From: Actinomadura nitritigenes
GTDB lineage: Bacteria; Actinomycetota; Actinomycetes; Streptosporangiales; Streptosporangiaceae
Assembly: GCF_017573545.1 (NCBI RefSeq)
Contig: NZ_JAGEOK010000029.1
Span: 62,001 to 126,000 of the forward strand
Direction: 5' to 3'
Length of the DNA stretch: 64,000 bases
How positions within the stretch are numbered: the first letter of the stretch is position 1; each line of letters opens with the position of its first letter. The notes under the pieces were generated by a model, which was given only the letters and a program-made list of their open reading frames with translations, did no database searches and was not told where the DNA came from. Made by a program: the position numbers and the translations under genes. Shown in pieces: positions 42,454 through 51,937 of this stretch.

Positions 42454-44154
42454 TTGACCGTGTCCGCCGACCAGCCGGCCCCGCCGGCGCCGTCCGCGAC
42501 GATGTCGCGCAGATCGATCTTCGAGGCGCTCAGCGGCCTGCTGCTGGTGCTCTTCGTCGCGATGCTGAGCGAGACCGTCGTGTCCACCGCCCTGCCGCAG
42601 ATCATCGGCGCGCTCAAGGGCAGCCAGTCCCAGTACACCTGGGTCGTCACCGCGACCCTGCTGACCGCCACCGCGAGCACCCCGATCTGGGGCAAGCTCG
42701 CCGACCTCTACGACAAGAAGCGGCTGCTCCAGGCGTCGATCGTCATCTTCGTCGTCGCGTCGATCGCGTCCGGGTTCGCGCGGAACGGCGCCGAGCTCAT
42801 CGCGTTCCGCGCCCTGCAGGGGCTCGGCGTCGGCGCGCTGCAGATCCTCGTCCAGATCGTCATGGCGGCGATGATCAGCCCCCGCGACCGGGGCCGCTAC
42901 TACGGCTACCTCGGCGCGGTCATGGCGGTCGCCACCGTCGGCGGCCCGCTGCTCGGCGGGCTGATCGTCGACACGTCCTGGCTCGGCTGGCGCTGGTGCT
43001 TCCTGATCGGCGTGCCGTTCTCCGCGGTGGCGTTCGCGCTGCTGCAGAAGACGCTGAAGCTGCCGGTGGTCCGGCGCGGCGACGTGAAGATCGACTACTG
43101 GGGCGCGGCGCTGCTGGCCGGCGGCGTCAGCCTGCTGCTGATCTGGGTGACCTTCGTCGGCGACACGTTCGCCTGGCTGTCCTGGCAGACCGGCGCGATG
43201 GTCGGCGCGGGCCTGCTCGTCCTGGCCGCCGCCGTCCGGGTCGAGGCGAAGGTGCCGGAGCCGATCGTCCCGCTCGGCATCGTCGCCCGCCGCAACACGG
43301 CCCTGGCGATCCTCGCCAGCCTCGCGGTCGGCATGGCGATGTTCGGCGGCGCGGTCTTCCTCGGCCAGTACTTCCAGATCGGCCGCGGCTACAGCCCGAC
43401 CGAGGCGGGCCTGCTCACGATCCCGATGATGGTCGGCGTGCTCGGCTCGTCCACGGTCGTCGGCCGGCTCACCACCCGGACCGGCAAGGTCAAGGGCTAC
43501 ATCGTCGCCGGGACGGTCGTGCTCACCGCCGGGTTCGCGGCGCTGGCGACCATCGACCAGCACACCTCGCTGGTGTTCGTCGGCGCGGGCATGTTCCTGG
43601 TCGGCGCGGGCGTCGGCATGGCGATGCAGAACCTCGTCCTCGTCGTGCAGAACTCGGTGCACCTGCACGAGATCGGCGCGGCGAGCGGCACCGTCACGTT
43701 CTTCCGCTCCCTCGGCGGGACGATCGGCGTCTCGGTCCTCGGCGCCGTGCTGGCGAACCGGGTGTCGGGCGACATCGCCCACGGGCTGTCCCGCCTCGGC
43801 GTGAGCCCGTCCGCGAGCGGCGACACCGGGAACCTGGACGTGGGCGCGCTGCCCGGCCCGGTCCGTGAGATCGTCCGGGCCGCCTACGGCGACGCGACCG
43901 GGCACATCTTCCTGTTCTCCGCGCTGATCGCGGTGGTCGGGATCGCCGCGGCGGCGTTCCTCAAGCCGGTGACGCTGCGCGACAGCCTCGACCTGGACAC
44001 CGCCGCGTCCCTGCCAGACGGCGCGGCGCCCGCCTCCGCGCCCGCCGGTGCGGTCCCGGCCGCCGGTGCGGTCGAGGTCGCCGGTGCGGTCGAGGTCACC
44101 GGGGCGGCGGTGCCCGCCACCGCCACCGAGACCGGAGGTCCGGCGAGCCGGTAG
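42454..44154 (+). CDS. DHA2-type MFS exporter with long repeat tail
   Basis: A 566-residue drug:proton antiporter-type protein with about 14 helices. Key segments are LSETVVSTALPQIIGAL (motif D1 type), TPIWGKLADLYDKKRLL (motif A) and GAASGTVTFFRSLGGTIGVSVLG. A tail of about 60 residues after the last helix is Ala/Pro/Val-rich with near repeats AGAVEVAGAVEVTGAAV. The start is TTG 42454 behind ccggaggcg. A divergent TetR gene probably controls it. Confidence 0.92.
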   Translation: MTVSADQPAPPAPSATMSRRSIFEALSGLLLVLFVAMLSETVVSTALPQIIGALKGSQSQYTWVVTATLLTATASTPIWGKLADLYDKKRLLQASIVIFVVASIASGFARNGAELIAFRALQGLGVGALQILVQIVMAAMISPRDRGRYYGYLGAVMAVATVGGPLLGGLIVDTSWLGWRWCFLIGVPFSAVAFALLQKTLKLPVVRRGDVKIDYWGAALLAGGVSLLLIWVTFVGDTFAWLSWQTGAMVGAGLLVLAAAVRVEAKVPEPIVPLGIVARRNTALAILASLAVGMAMFGGAVFLGQYFQIGRGYSPTEAGLLTIPMMVGVLGSSTVVGRLTTRTGKVKGYIVAGTVVLTAGFAALATIDQHTSLVFVGAGMFLVGAGVGMAMQNLVLVVQNSVHLHEIGAASGTVTFFRSLGGTIGVSVLGAVLANRVSGDIAHGLSRLGVSPSASGDTGNLDVGALPGPVREIVRAAYGDATGHIFLFSALIAVVGIAAAAFLKPVTLRDSLDLDTAASLPDGAAPASAPAGAVPAAGAVEVAGAVEVTGAAVPATATETGGPASR

Positions 44155-44173
44155 CTCCACCGGGGTCAAGGGC

Positions 44174-44208
44174 CGGCGGGCCGCCGCGTTCGACGCGGCG
44201 GCCCGCCG
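44174..44208. terminator. 15-bp stem hairpin after exporter gene
   Basis: 44174-44188 pairs perfectly with 44194-44208 around a ttcga loop, 20 bases after the exporter stop. No T tract. Confidence 0.7.
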
Positions 44209-44348
44209 CCGCGTCATGGCCGCCCGCGCGTTGTCAGGAGCCTGACAAGCGCCCGCCGGAACACCTGGGTTGAGTCGCAAGAGCCGCGCGGCCCGCCGTC
44301 CGTACGGTCGAAGCCCCACTGGAGCACGCGGCGGACCGGGAGCGGCAG

Positions 44349-45968
44349 ATGAGCGGACGATCGGAGTTCGGGCGGCGCACCGCGTCGGTCGCGCGGGCGG
44401 GCGAGATGTTCGTCCGCAGCGGGCTGTGGCGCCCCGGGCCGCCGCTCCGGGTCGCCCGCCAGCTCGGCGCGCTGCGCCGCTGGGGCACCCTGCTCGGCGG
44501 GACGGTCGCGTCCGCCGCCGCCCGCGACCCGGACGCCGTCGCGATCGCCGACGACCACGGCGAGCTGACGTACGGGCAGGTCGACGCCCGCACCGACCGG
44601 CTCGCCGCCGCGCTGCGCCGGATCGGCGGGACGCCCCGCGTCGCGGTCCTGTGCCGCAACCACCGCGGCATGGTCGAGACGCTCGCCGCCTGCGGGAAGG
44701 CCGGCGCGGATCTCGTCATGCTGAACACCGGGATGGGCACCGGCCAGCTCGTGGCGGTCGTCCGGCAGCAGGAGGCCGACGTGGTGATCGCGGACGAGGA
44801 GTTCGGCGCGTTCCTGAGCGCGCTGCCGAAGACGGTCCGGGCCGTCACCGCCGGGTCGCCGGACGCGGAGCTGGAGACGCTCATCGCGACGGCGCCCGCC
44901 GGGCCGCTGGAGCCGCCGGGCCGCACCGGCCGGACGATCGTGCTCAGCTCCGGCACGACGGGCCGCCCGAAGGGCGCCGACCGCCGCTCCCGCCCCGGGC
45001 TGCAACCCCTCACGTCGATCCTGTCGCGCATCCCGTACCGGGTGCACGAGCGGATGCTCATCGAGGCGCCGCTCTTCCACACCTGGGGATACGCGATGCT
45101 GCAGGTCGCGGTGTCGCTGCGCGCCACGATCGTGCTGCGCGCCCGGTTCGACCCCGAGCTGACGCTGCGGTCGGCCGAGGCGACCGGCGCGACGGCGCTC
45201 GTCGCCGTCCCCGTCATGCTCCAGCGGATCATGGACCTGCCGGACGCCGTCCGCGCGAAGCACGACACGTCGGCGCTGCGGATCGCGGCCGTCAGCGGCT
45301 CGGCACTGCCCGCGTCGCTCGCGACCGCGTTCATGGACGCGTTCGGCGACGTCCTCTACAACCTGTACGGGTCGACGGAGGCATCCTGGGTCACCATCGC
45401 CACCCCCGCCGACCTGCGCGCCCACCCCGACACCGCGGGCACCCCGCCGCCCGGCACCCGCGTCGCGGTCCTCGACGACGACGGCCGCCCCGTCCCGCCC
45501 GGCACCACCGGGCGCATCTTCGCCGCGAACGAGCTGATGTTCGCCGGCTACACCAGCGGCGACACCAAGGAGATGCGCGACGGGCTGATGAGCCTCGGCG
45601 ACCTCGGGCACCTCGACGCCGACGGGCGCCTGTTCGTGCACGGCCGCGACGACGACATGATCGTGTCCGGCGGCGAGAACGTCTTCCCCACCGCGATCGA
45701 GGAGGCCGTCGCGGCGCTGCCGCAGGTCCGCGAGGTCGCGGTGACCGGCGTGCCGGACGAGGAGTTCGGGCAGCGCGCCGCCGCCTACGTCGTGCTCCGC
45801 GACGGCGAGACGCTCGACGCCGACGCCGTCCGCGCGCAGGTCCGCGACCGCCTCGCCCGCTTCGCGGTGCCCCGCGACGTGCACTTCCTGGACGCCCTGC
45901 CCCGCAACGCCACCGGCAAGGTCGTCCGCCGAGCCCTCACCCCACCCCCTGACCCCGGACACGCCTGA
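44349..45968 (+). CDS. Acyl-CoA synthetase (AMP-binding family)
   Basis: ATP-dependent CoA ligase of 539 residues that makes acyl-CoA through an acyl-adenylate. Motifs are the phosphate loop SSGTTGRPKGA, LYGSTEASW, the linker GRDDDMIVSGGENVFP and the C-terminal PRNATGKVVRRAL with the catalytic Lys. The N-terminus (residues 1-50) is a basic extension before the core. The acid substrate is probably a medium or long chain by family habit, but the sequence does not settle it. It stands alone between a terminator and a convergent gene. Confidence 0.93.
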   Translation: MSGRSEFGRRTASVARAGEMFVRSGLWRPGPPLRVARQLGALRRWGTLLGGTVASAAARDPDAVAIADDHGELTYGQVDARTDRLAAALRRIGGTPRVAVLCRNHRGMVETLAACGKAGADLVMLNTGMGTGQLVAVVRQQEADVVIADEEFGAFLSALPKTVRAVTAGSPDAELETLIATAPAGPLEPPGRTGRTIVLSSGTTGRPKGADRRSRPGLQPLTSILSRIPYRVHERMLIEAPLFHTWGYAMLQVAVSLRATIVLRARFDPELTLRSAEATGATALVAVPVMLQRIMDLPDAVRAKHDTSALRIAAVSGSALPASLATAFMDAFGDVLYNLYGSTEASWVTIATPADLRAHPDTAGTPPPGTRVAVLDDDGRPVPPGTTGRIFAANELMFAGYTSGDTKEMRDGLMSLGDLGHLDADGRLFVHGRDDDMIVSGGENVFPTAIEEAVAALPQVREVAVTGVPDEEFGQRAAAYVVLRDGETLDADAVRAQVRDRLARFAVPRDVHFLDALPRNATGKVVRRALTPPPDPGHA

Positions 45969-45998
45969 GCCGCCGGGCACGGGCGGGGACGCGGAGCG

Positions 45999-46445
45999 CT
46001 AGCGGAGCGGGGAACGGTCCGTCCGTCGCGACGCGGGCTCCAGGAGGCCGTCCCCCGGGGAGACGGCGTCCCCCTGGGAGATCTCGAACCAGAGGCGGGT
46101 GCGGCGGGGGGTCTGGTCGAGGCCCCACTCGTCGGCGAGGGCGTCGATGACGGTGAGGCCGCGGCCGTGGTCGATGCGGCGGCGGCCGTGCAGGTCGTCC
46201 TGGACGGGGCCCTCGTCGGACACCTCGACGCGCACCCGCCGCCCGTCGGTCTCGACGGCGACCGTGATGGCGCCGCTGCCGTGCAGGACGGCGTTGGCGA
46301 TCGCCTCGGCGGCCATCAGCTCGACGTCGTCGAGGAGCTCGTCCCGCGCGACGACCTTCGCGGCCAGCTCGCGCACGGTCCGCCGCGCCCGCCGGCCCTC
46401 CGCCGGGTCGCCGACGAAGCCGAACGGTTCACCGAGCCGTTCCAT
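45999..46445 (-). CDS. Anti-sigma-type ATP-binding protein (HATPase_c_2)
   Basis: A small GHKL-fold ATPase of the RsbW/SpoIIAB type common in actinobacteria. The N-box is ELMAAEAIANAVLHGSG, the G1 box EVSDEGP and the G2-like segment DHGRGLTVIDALADEWG. These proteins bind and inhibit sigma factors or act as switch kinases. ATG 46445 gives 148 residues and fits the fold; the frame is open to a TTG at 46517 and GTG 46454 is also possible. No sigma factor or antagonist gene is adjacent. Confidence 0.85.
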   Translation of the reverse strand: MERLGEPFGFVGDPAEGRRARRTVRELAAKVVARDELLDDVELMAAEAIANAVLHGSGAITVAVETDGRRVRVEVSDEGPVQDDLHGRRRIDHGRGLTVIDALADEWGLDQTPRRTRLWFEISQGDAVSPGDGLLEPASRRTDRSPLR

Positions 46446-46517
46446 CGCAGTCACCGCATCACCACATCGAGTCGGAAGCGCACTGCAATCATTCACCTGC
46501 GGTGCGTGATCGGGCAA

Positions 46518-46953
46518 TGCGCCGGACGAGTCGATCCGCGTCTTTGTGGGACGCGCCCGCCGGACCGGGCGCCGCGCCCCCGCGTCGGGGACGCGCGTAC
46601 CCCCGGCCGGGACCGGTCCAATGCCCGGTCATCGACTTCTCCGCGGGAGCCTACGGTATGGATCACCGCGCCATCGCCGCCTTGCGAAAATGGTGAACCG
46701 CCGCGCCCGCACGGCTCATTCGCCCGCACGAGCGGGCGCCGAGCCGGTCGTTCGAACGTCCGATGCGGGATCACTCACCCGGACGCACAAAAACGGCAGA
46801 TTCTCCGTGCCCGGGGTCCAATCGCCGGACGCCCTCGCCATGTCACCATCCGTTCCGTCAGCGTTCGTTGCCCGGCGGGCGGCCGTACAGGGGGTGCCGC
46901 CGCCGGGGGCCGCCTCTGGCTCCGGACCGGGGCCCACCCCCGGAGGTGCACCC
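46518..46953. other. 436-base gap without a convincing gene
   Basis: The gap between the ATPase gene and the next membrane-protein gene shows no credible coding frame. It holds a small hairpin cgcccg-cacgag-cgggcg (46721-46738) and a perfect palindrome cgttcgaacg (46749-46758), and is somewhat less GC-rich than its flanks. It probably carries promoters for both divergent genes. Confidence 0.6.
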
Positions 46954-48153
46954 GTGAACACCAGTGAGATCGTGTGGGCCGCCGTCCTCGCCTGCACCGC
47001 GCAAGCCGTCTACTTCATCGCCTTCGTCCTGTTCAAGACGGCCGTCGGGCGGATCGGCCCGCTCGGCGGCCGGCGGCCGCTGCACGGCGCGGCGCTGCTG
47101 CTCCGCAGCCCCCGCTGGGTCGCCGGGGGCGCGGTCGTCCTCGCGGGCTTCGCGCTGTTCGCGGGCGGGCTGATCAGCCTGCCGGTGGTCGCGGCGCTGC
47201 CCGCGTACGCGGCGAGCCTCGCGCTGCTCCTCGTCGTCGGGATGAGCGGGTTCGGCGAGCGGCCCACGTCCCGGGAGTGGCTGGCCGTCGGCATCGTCGT
47301 CGCAGCGATGATCACCGCGGCGCTGTCGGTGCTGCCCGCGCGGGGCGAGACGCTCGCCGGCGCCCTGCACCGGCCGGACGGCGCCGCGGCGGCCCAGGCG
47401 CTTCCGCTGTGGAAGGCGGGGCTGGTCGTCGTCCCGTCGCTGGGGCTGCCGCTGTGGATGCTCTTCGTGCGGGACCGGCTCGTCGCCGGGCGCCACGCGC
47501 GGCCGATCACCGGCATCGCCTACGGGCTCGGCGCGGGCGTCCTGCTCGGCGCGACGGAGGTGTTCGGCCAGGGCATGGCGATGATGCTGGCCGGGCACCG
47601 GACCGCGGCGGTGCCGGCCACCCCGCACCCGTACCTGTTCGTCGCGGCGGGCGCGCTCGGGCTCGGCCTGCTGTCCATCGGCCTGCAGCGCTGCCGGCTC
47701 ACCATCATCGTCACCGTCGTGACCGTCACCGCGAAGACGTACCTGCTGCTGTCGGCCACCCTGCTGTACGGCGAGCCGTGGCCGCACGCGCCGGCGCTGT
47801 TCCTGCTGCGGCTCGCGGGCGTGCTGCTGGCCGTCCTGGCGCTGCTGGCCTTCCCCCGGCACGAGGAAGGCTCCGCGCTCCAGGGCGAGCGCGGTCCCGG
47901 GCTCCGGCCTGAGCGCATCTCCGCGCCGCGTCCCGTCCGCCGCGCCGAGGCCGGACGTCCCGCCGCCGAGCGTCCGGTGGGCTGGACGGCGCCGCGCGCG
48001 ACCGGCCGCTACGCCAGGACGCCCGCCCGGTTCCCGGACGGCCCGTCCGTGCGCCCCGGCACCCCGCCGGCGAGCCCGCCTCCGGCCGGGTGGCCGGTCG
48101 TCCGGCCCGTGCAGCCGCCGGACGGCCAGGTCCGCTTCCCCGCGGGCGGGTGA
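46954..48153 (+). CDS. DMT-like membrane protein with long basic tail
   Basis: A 399-residue protein. The first 295 residues hold about nine hydrophobic helices; the layout and SGFGERPTSREWLAVGIVVAAM resemble a divergent drug/metabolite transporter. A cytoplasmic tail of about 105 residues is rich in Arg, Pro and Gly and low in complexity. GTG 46954 is chosen because cggaggtg lies seven bases upstream, although the frame is open further back. Its end is three bases from the convergent lipoprotein gene. Substrate unknown. Confidence 0.8.
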   Translation: MNTSEIVWAAVLACTAQAVYFIAFVLFKTAVGRIGPLGGRRPLHGAALLLRSPRWVAGGAVVLAGFALFAGGLISLPVVAALPAYAASLALLLVVGMSGFGERPTSREWLAVGIVVAAMITAALSVLPARGETLAGALHRPDGAAAAQALPLWKAGLVVVPSLGLPLWMLFVRDRLVAGRHARPITGIAYGLGAGVLLGATEVFGQGMAMMLAGHRTAAVPATPHPYLFVAAGALGLGLLSIGLQRCRLTIIVTVVTVTAKTYLLLSATLLYGEPWPHAPALFLLRLAGVLLAVLALLAFPRHEEGSALQGERGPGLRPERISAPRPVRRAEAGRPAAERPVGWTAPRATGRYARTPARFPDGPSVRPGTPPASPPPAGWPVVRPVQPPDGQVRFPAGG

Positions 48154-48156
48154 CCG

Positions 48157-48771
48157 TCAGCGCGCGAGCGTCCAGGCGGTGGTCTCCAGGCGGCCGGTGT
48201 TGCCGAGGTCGAGGGGCCCGTTGGCCGGGACGACGAGGACGGGGCGCCCCGGTGCCGGGCGGACCTCCAGGTAGCTGCCGTTGACGGCGGGGACGGTCGA
48301 CTCGGTGACGAGGTTGCGCCAGACGATCCCGATGCGGGCCGACCTGCCGGGCGCCACGGTCACCGGTTTCGGTCCCGGGTCCTTGATCTCGCGCGTCCCC
48401 TGCACGGCCCGGACGTCGAACGGCTGCCGCTTCTCGTCGAGGACGCGCAGGGCGGGGTAGCCGTTCAGCCGGTACGGCCGCGTGCCGCAGTTGCGCAGTT
48501 CGACCCAGGCCGCGCGCAGCCCCATCGCGGCGTCGGGCCGGTCCATCGAGAGGCTGACGCCGTCGGCGGAGCAGGCCGTCGAGGGGTTCGGCGTGGGCGA
48601 CGCGAGGGTCGGGGCGGGGGACGGCCCTCCGGACGGCGCGCCGGACGCGGGCGCCGGCGGGACTCCGGACGCGGCGCCGGACCGCGTCCCGCACGCGCCC
48701 GCGGCCAGCACGGCGGCCACCGCTCCCGCCGCCACGGCAAACCGCCGCAAATCCCCCGAAAGTCCGTTCAC
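48157..48771 (-). CDS. DUF4232 lipoprotein
   Basis: Secreted lipoprotein of 204 residues. A signal sequence with a basic start (LRRFAVAAGAVAAVLAAGAC) ends in a lipobox-like Cys, followed by a Pro/Ser/Gly-rich linker. The mature part is a DUF4232 domain with two Cys (ACSADGVSL and ELRNCGTRPYRLNGYP), probably a disulfide. It would sit on the outer face of the membrane. Function of DUF4232 is not known to me. The start is GTG 48771. Confidence 0.88.
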   Translation of the reverse strand: MNGLSGDLRRFAVAAGAVAAVLAAGACGTRSGAASGVPPAPASGAPSGGPSPAPTLASPTPNPSTACSADGVSLSMDRPDAAMGLRAAWVELRNCGTRPYRLNGYPALRVLDEKRQPFDVRAVQGTREIKDPGPKPVTVAPGRSARIGIVWRNLVTESTVPAVNGSYLEVRPAPGRPVLVVPANGPLDLGNTGRLETTAWTLAR

Positions 48772-48920
48772 CGCGCCATCATCCCAGATGATCAGCGGCC
48801 GGCCCGCGCCGCCGCAGGACCGGCACGACATCCCCACATTCCGTCCACACCGTGCGCGCGAACGCCGCCCGGCCCGGCCCGGCGCGGGCGGGGCCGGCGC
48901 CGGACCGGCGTGAGGCGGCC

Positions 48921-50198
48921 CTACTTGAGGCGGCGCAGCCTCGGGGCGGGATGGGAGACGGGCGTCGGACGGCGCGGTCCGGCGGACGGGCGCCGCGAGC
49001 GCAGGAACGCGGCGCGCAGCGCGACCTCGATGCCGAACCGGGCCTCCGGGTCGTCGAGCTCCTCGCCGAAGGTCTGCTCGATCTTGCGCATCCGGTACCG
49101 GACGGTCTGCGGGTGGATGTGCAGCAGCTCGGCGATCTCGGCGGCGGTGCCGCGGGTGACCAGCCAGGTCCGCAGGGTCTCGGTGAGCCGGTCCTGCTGG
49201 CCCGGGGTCATGCCGTCGAGGATGCCGAGCCGGCGCCGGGTCAGCTGCTCGACCAGCGCCGGGTCCGACAGCAGCCAGAGCGTGACGAGGTTCTCCTCGC
49301 ACAGGACGACCTGCTCGTCGTCGAAGACGCCGTCGAGGGCGAGGGACAGGGCCTGGCGCGCCCAGCGCAGCGAGTCGGCGGCCTGCGCGGGCGGCACGGT
49401 GAGGCCGACCGCGACGCGGCGGCCCGGGACCGCCGCGTCCACCATGGCGCGGCGCGCGGCGGTGAACGGGCCGGGCATCAGCAGGTGCGGGGCGGCGCAC
49501 TCCAGGTCCGCGAGGACGTCGTCGTCCAGCGCCGTCCAGACGCAGCGGGCCTCGGGTTCGACGGCGACCAGGGTGACCTCGGCGGGAACGGTCCAGCCGG
49601 CGGCCTCGGCCGCCTCGGCGACGTCGCAGCCCGGCTCGCCGACCAGGCGGTGCAGGAGGCGGCGGCGCCGGTCGTCCATCGCGGGGATGGGCCGGGCCCT
49701 CGCCTCCAGGTAGCCCTCCAGCGACAGCGCGGCGAGCTCGTCGAGGTAGACGAACAGCGCGTCGGCGAGGCGGGACATGACGGCGGAGGAGATGTCGTGG
49801 CGCGGCGCGACCTTCATGACGCGCCGCCACGCGACCTGGCCGCCGATCCGGTAGGCGGCCTGCAGGCTGTCCATGCTGCGGCCCTCGTGCGCCTCGTACT
49901 GGCCGAGCATGCGGGCGGTGCCGGCGGAGCCGTCGGGCACGGCCGGCACGCCGGGCGGGGCGCCGGGCGGCGCGGCGATCCGGTCGACGAACGCCGACAG
50001 GCTGTGCTCCACGCTGATCCGCAGGACGTGCCCGTACGGCCCGTCGATGGGACGGGCGTACTCGGGGATGGCGCGGCGGATCTCGGCGACGATCTCCTCG
50101 GCGAGGCTGGGCAGTTCGGGACGCATGATGCGGGCGAGCCGCGGCGGGAGCGGGGCCGAGCGCTCGGCGAGACCTCCAGGGTCGAGGGTTCTGGTCAT
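48921..50198 (-). CDS. PucR-family regulator
   Basis: Regulator of 425 residues with a C-terminal PucR-type helix-turn-helix (about 345-400; AAEIAELLHIHPQTVRYRMRKIEQTFGEEL). A GGDEF-related middle region precedes it, and the N-terminal part (20-150) is helical. The ATG at 50198 has a clear cggaggtg site upstream. Neighbours give no clear target; the divergent 416-base gap suggests autoregulation. Confidence 0.9.
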   Translation of the reverse strand: MTRTLDPGGLAERSAPLPPRLARIMRPELPSLAEEIVAEIRRAIPEYARPIDGPYGHVLRISVEHSLSAFVDRIAAPPGAPPGVPAVPDGSAGTARMLGQYEAHEGRSMDSLQAAYRIGGQVAWRRVMKVAPRHDISSAVMSRLADALFVYLDELAALSLEGYLEARARPIPAMDDRRRRLLHRLVGEPGCDVAEAAEAAGWTVPAEVTLVAVEPEARCVWTALDDDVLADLECAAPHLLMPGPFTAARRAMVDAAVPGRRVAVGLTVPPAQAADSLRWARQALSLALDGVFDDEQVVLCEENLVTLWLLSDPALVEQLTRRRLGILDGMTPGQQDRLTETLRTWLVTRGTAAEIAELLHIHPQTVRYRMRKIEQTFGEELDDPEARFGIEVALRAAFLRSRRPSAGPRRPTPVSHPAPRLRRLK

Positions 50199-50614
50199 CG
50201 GACACCTCCGTCACCGCGTTCCGCGCGGGCCGGGGAGCGGGGGGTCGGGGTGGGGTCGCCCCTCCCGACCCGGCACGCGCGGGCGGCGGTAGTTCGAGGC
50301 CGCGGGCGGGGGTGGGACGCGCTGAGCGGGGACCCCCGCGCGCCTGCCGTCCGCGGTCCAGGACGTTTCGACGGTACGCAGGGGCACGGGGGGCGTTCTG
50401 TAGAGCAAAAGAACAAATCACGGTGGCCGCTGCTCATCTGCTTATAACCGGCCGCGTGGACCGCGATCTGGGCGCCTGACCTGCTGGCCGTCTGAAAAGT
50501 GCCGAATATCAGGCGATCTCCCGATTATTTATCGCCGGTTGTTAGAAGAAGATTCAGATTCGGCGGCCGCCCCGTCCGTCCGGACGAGGCGGCCGGCGCG
50601 CGGCGCCCTGCGGG
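50199..50614. other. 416-base gap without a gene
   Basis: This region between the PucR start and the serine-hydrolase stop has no credible coding frame. The half next to the hydrolase gene (50400-50560) is clearly AT-richer than the rest of the window and holds an inverted repeat ggcgat/atcgcc (50512-50536). The PucR promoter must lie here. Confidence 0.6.
50565..50594 (-). terminator. Terminator of the serine hydrolase gene
   Basis: ggccgcc (50565-50571) pairs with ggcggcc (50588-50594), and an inner cgtccg/cggacg stem continues after one mismatch. On the minus strand the hairpin follows the hydrolase stop by 20 bases and is followed by a T-rich run, as in an intrinsic terminator. Confidence 0.65.
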
Positions 50615-51760
50615 TCAGCCGCAGAAGGCGGTCTCGGCGGCCTTGGCGAGGTCCGCGCGGAACGTCTTGTCGTACTCGAACTTCGACTCGTTGTAGGTGA
50701 TGATCGCCTGGCGGCGGCCGTCGGCGCTGGTGTAGGTCCACGTCCGGTAGCCGGGGAAGCCGCCGTCGTGGCCCCATCCGTACCCGCAGGAGAACCTGAT
50801 GCGGGCGGCGCCGAGGCCGTAGTCCTCCACCACGCCGTCGTCGTTGACGGGCCGCACGGTCCGCATCTCCCGCATCTGCTTCGCCGGGAGGAGCCGGCCG
50901 GTGAACAGGGCGCGGTGGAAGCGCGCCACGTCGTCGACCGTGCTGACGATGCCGCCGGCCGTCCGCGAGCTCGACGGGCTGATCTGCGTGCTGACGTCGC
51001 CGTAGTCGGCGTAGTAGCCGTGGACGTACGGGCCGGGGAAGCCGGGGTCCGTGGTCGGGTAGGAGGTGTGCCGCAGGCCCAGCGGCGTGAAGATCCGCCG
51101 CTGGAACTCCGTGCCGACGGGGTGCCCGGTCGCCTTCTCGATGATCATCCCGGCGAGGATGTAGTTGGTGTTGGAGTAGTTCCAGCTCGTTCCCGGCGCG
51201 TACAGCGGCGGCTTCTCCGTCGCGATGGCGATCAGCTCGGCGGGCCGCCAGGTCCGGGACGGGTCGGCCATCACGCGCGGGTCGGGCGTGTAGTCGTTCA
51301 GCCCGCTGGTCTGCGCGAGCAACTGCCGGATGGTGATCCTCGATCCGTCGTTGCCGTTCGCGTGGACCAGGCCGGGCAGCCACCTGTCGACGGTGTCGTC
51401 CAGGGACAGCCGGTGCTCGGCGGCGAGCTGCAGCACGACCGTCGAGGTGAACGTCTTGGTGACGCTGCCGACGCGGAACAGCAGCCGGGCGTCCGCCGGC
51501 GCGCCGGTCGCCTTGTCCGAGACGCCGGCGGTGACGTGCGCGACCCGGCCGCCGCGCCGCGTCATGACGATCACGCCGGGCGCACCGTCCGCGACCAGCT
51601 TGTCCGCACGCTCCTGCACCTTCGCGTCCAGCCCCTTGCCGCCCCCCGGGCGGGCGGCGGCGCTCGCGGCGCTCGCGGCGCTCGCGGCGGGCACGGCGGC
51701 GGCGGTGAGCGCGGCGCCGGCCAGCGCGGTGGACAGGACGCGGACCATCATGCGTGCCAT
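50615..51760 (-). CDS. Secreted serine hydrolase (class C beta-lactamase/DD-peptidase family)
   Basis: Exported hydrolase of 381 residues. The Sec-type signal peptide ends in an Ala/Ser run (ASAASAASAAA, residues 26-36). The active-site residues are S99-V-T-K102, Y195-S-N197 and the HDGG near 344, as in D-alanyl-D-alanine carboxypeptidases and class C beta-lactamases. It probably acts on peptidoglycan peptides or beta-lactams outside the cell; esterase activity is the alternative. ATG 51760 follows ggagagcccc. Confidence 0.9.
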   Translation of the reverse strand: MARMMVRVLSTALAGAALTAAAVPAASAASAASAAARPGGGKGLDAKVQERADKLVADGAPGVIVMTRRGGRVAHVTAGVSDKATGAPADARLLFRVGSVTKTFTSTVVLQLAAEHRLSLDDTVDRWLPGLVHANGNDGSRITIRQLLAQTSGLNDYTPDPRVMADPSRTWRPAELIAIATEKPPLYAPGTSWNYSNTNYILAGMIIEKATGHPVGTEFQRRIFTPLGLRHTSYPTTDPGFPGPYVHGYYADYGDVSTQISPSSSRTAGGIVSTVDDVARFHRALFTGRLLPAKQMREMRTVRPVNDDGVVEDYGLGAARIRFSCGYGWGHDGGFPGYRTWTYTSADGRRQAIITYNESKFEYDKTFRADLAKAAETAFCG

Positions 51761-51937
51761 GGGGCTCTCCTCAACGGCTCGGAAGCTGACGTCATCAAGA
51801 CTTCCGGCCCGGGGACCCGCCCACATTGGCCCTGAACACCATCTCGGGGGTGTACCTACCGACACCTCCGGCGGCCGCGGTCGCGGGCGTGCCCCACAAT
51901 TGTCGATCAAGCCCGTACCCGGACGAGGAGCTCGGTC

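Noticed and set aside
46502..46696. Short 64-codon frame in the gap before the membrane protein
   Set aside because: No ribosome site, no coherent fold and no third-position bias; probably chance.
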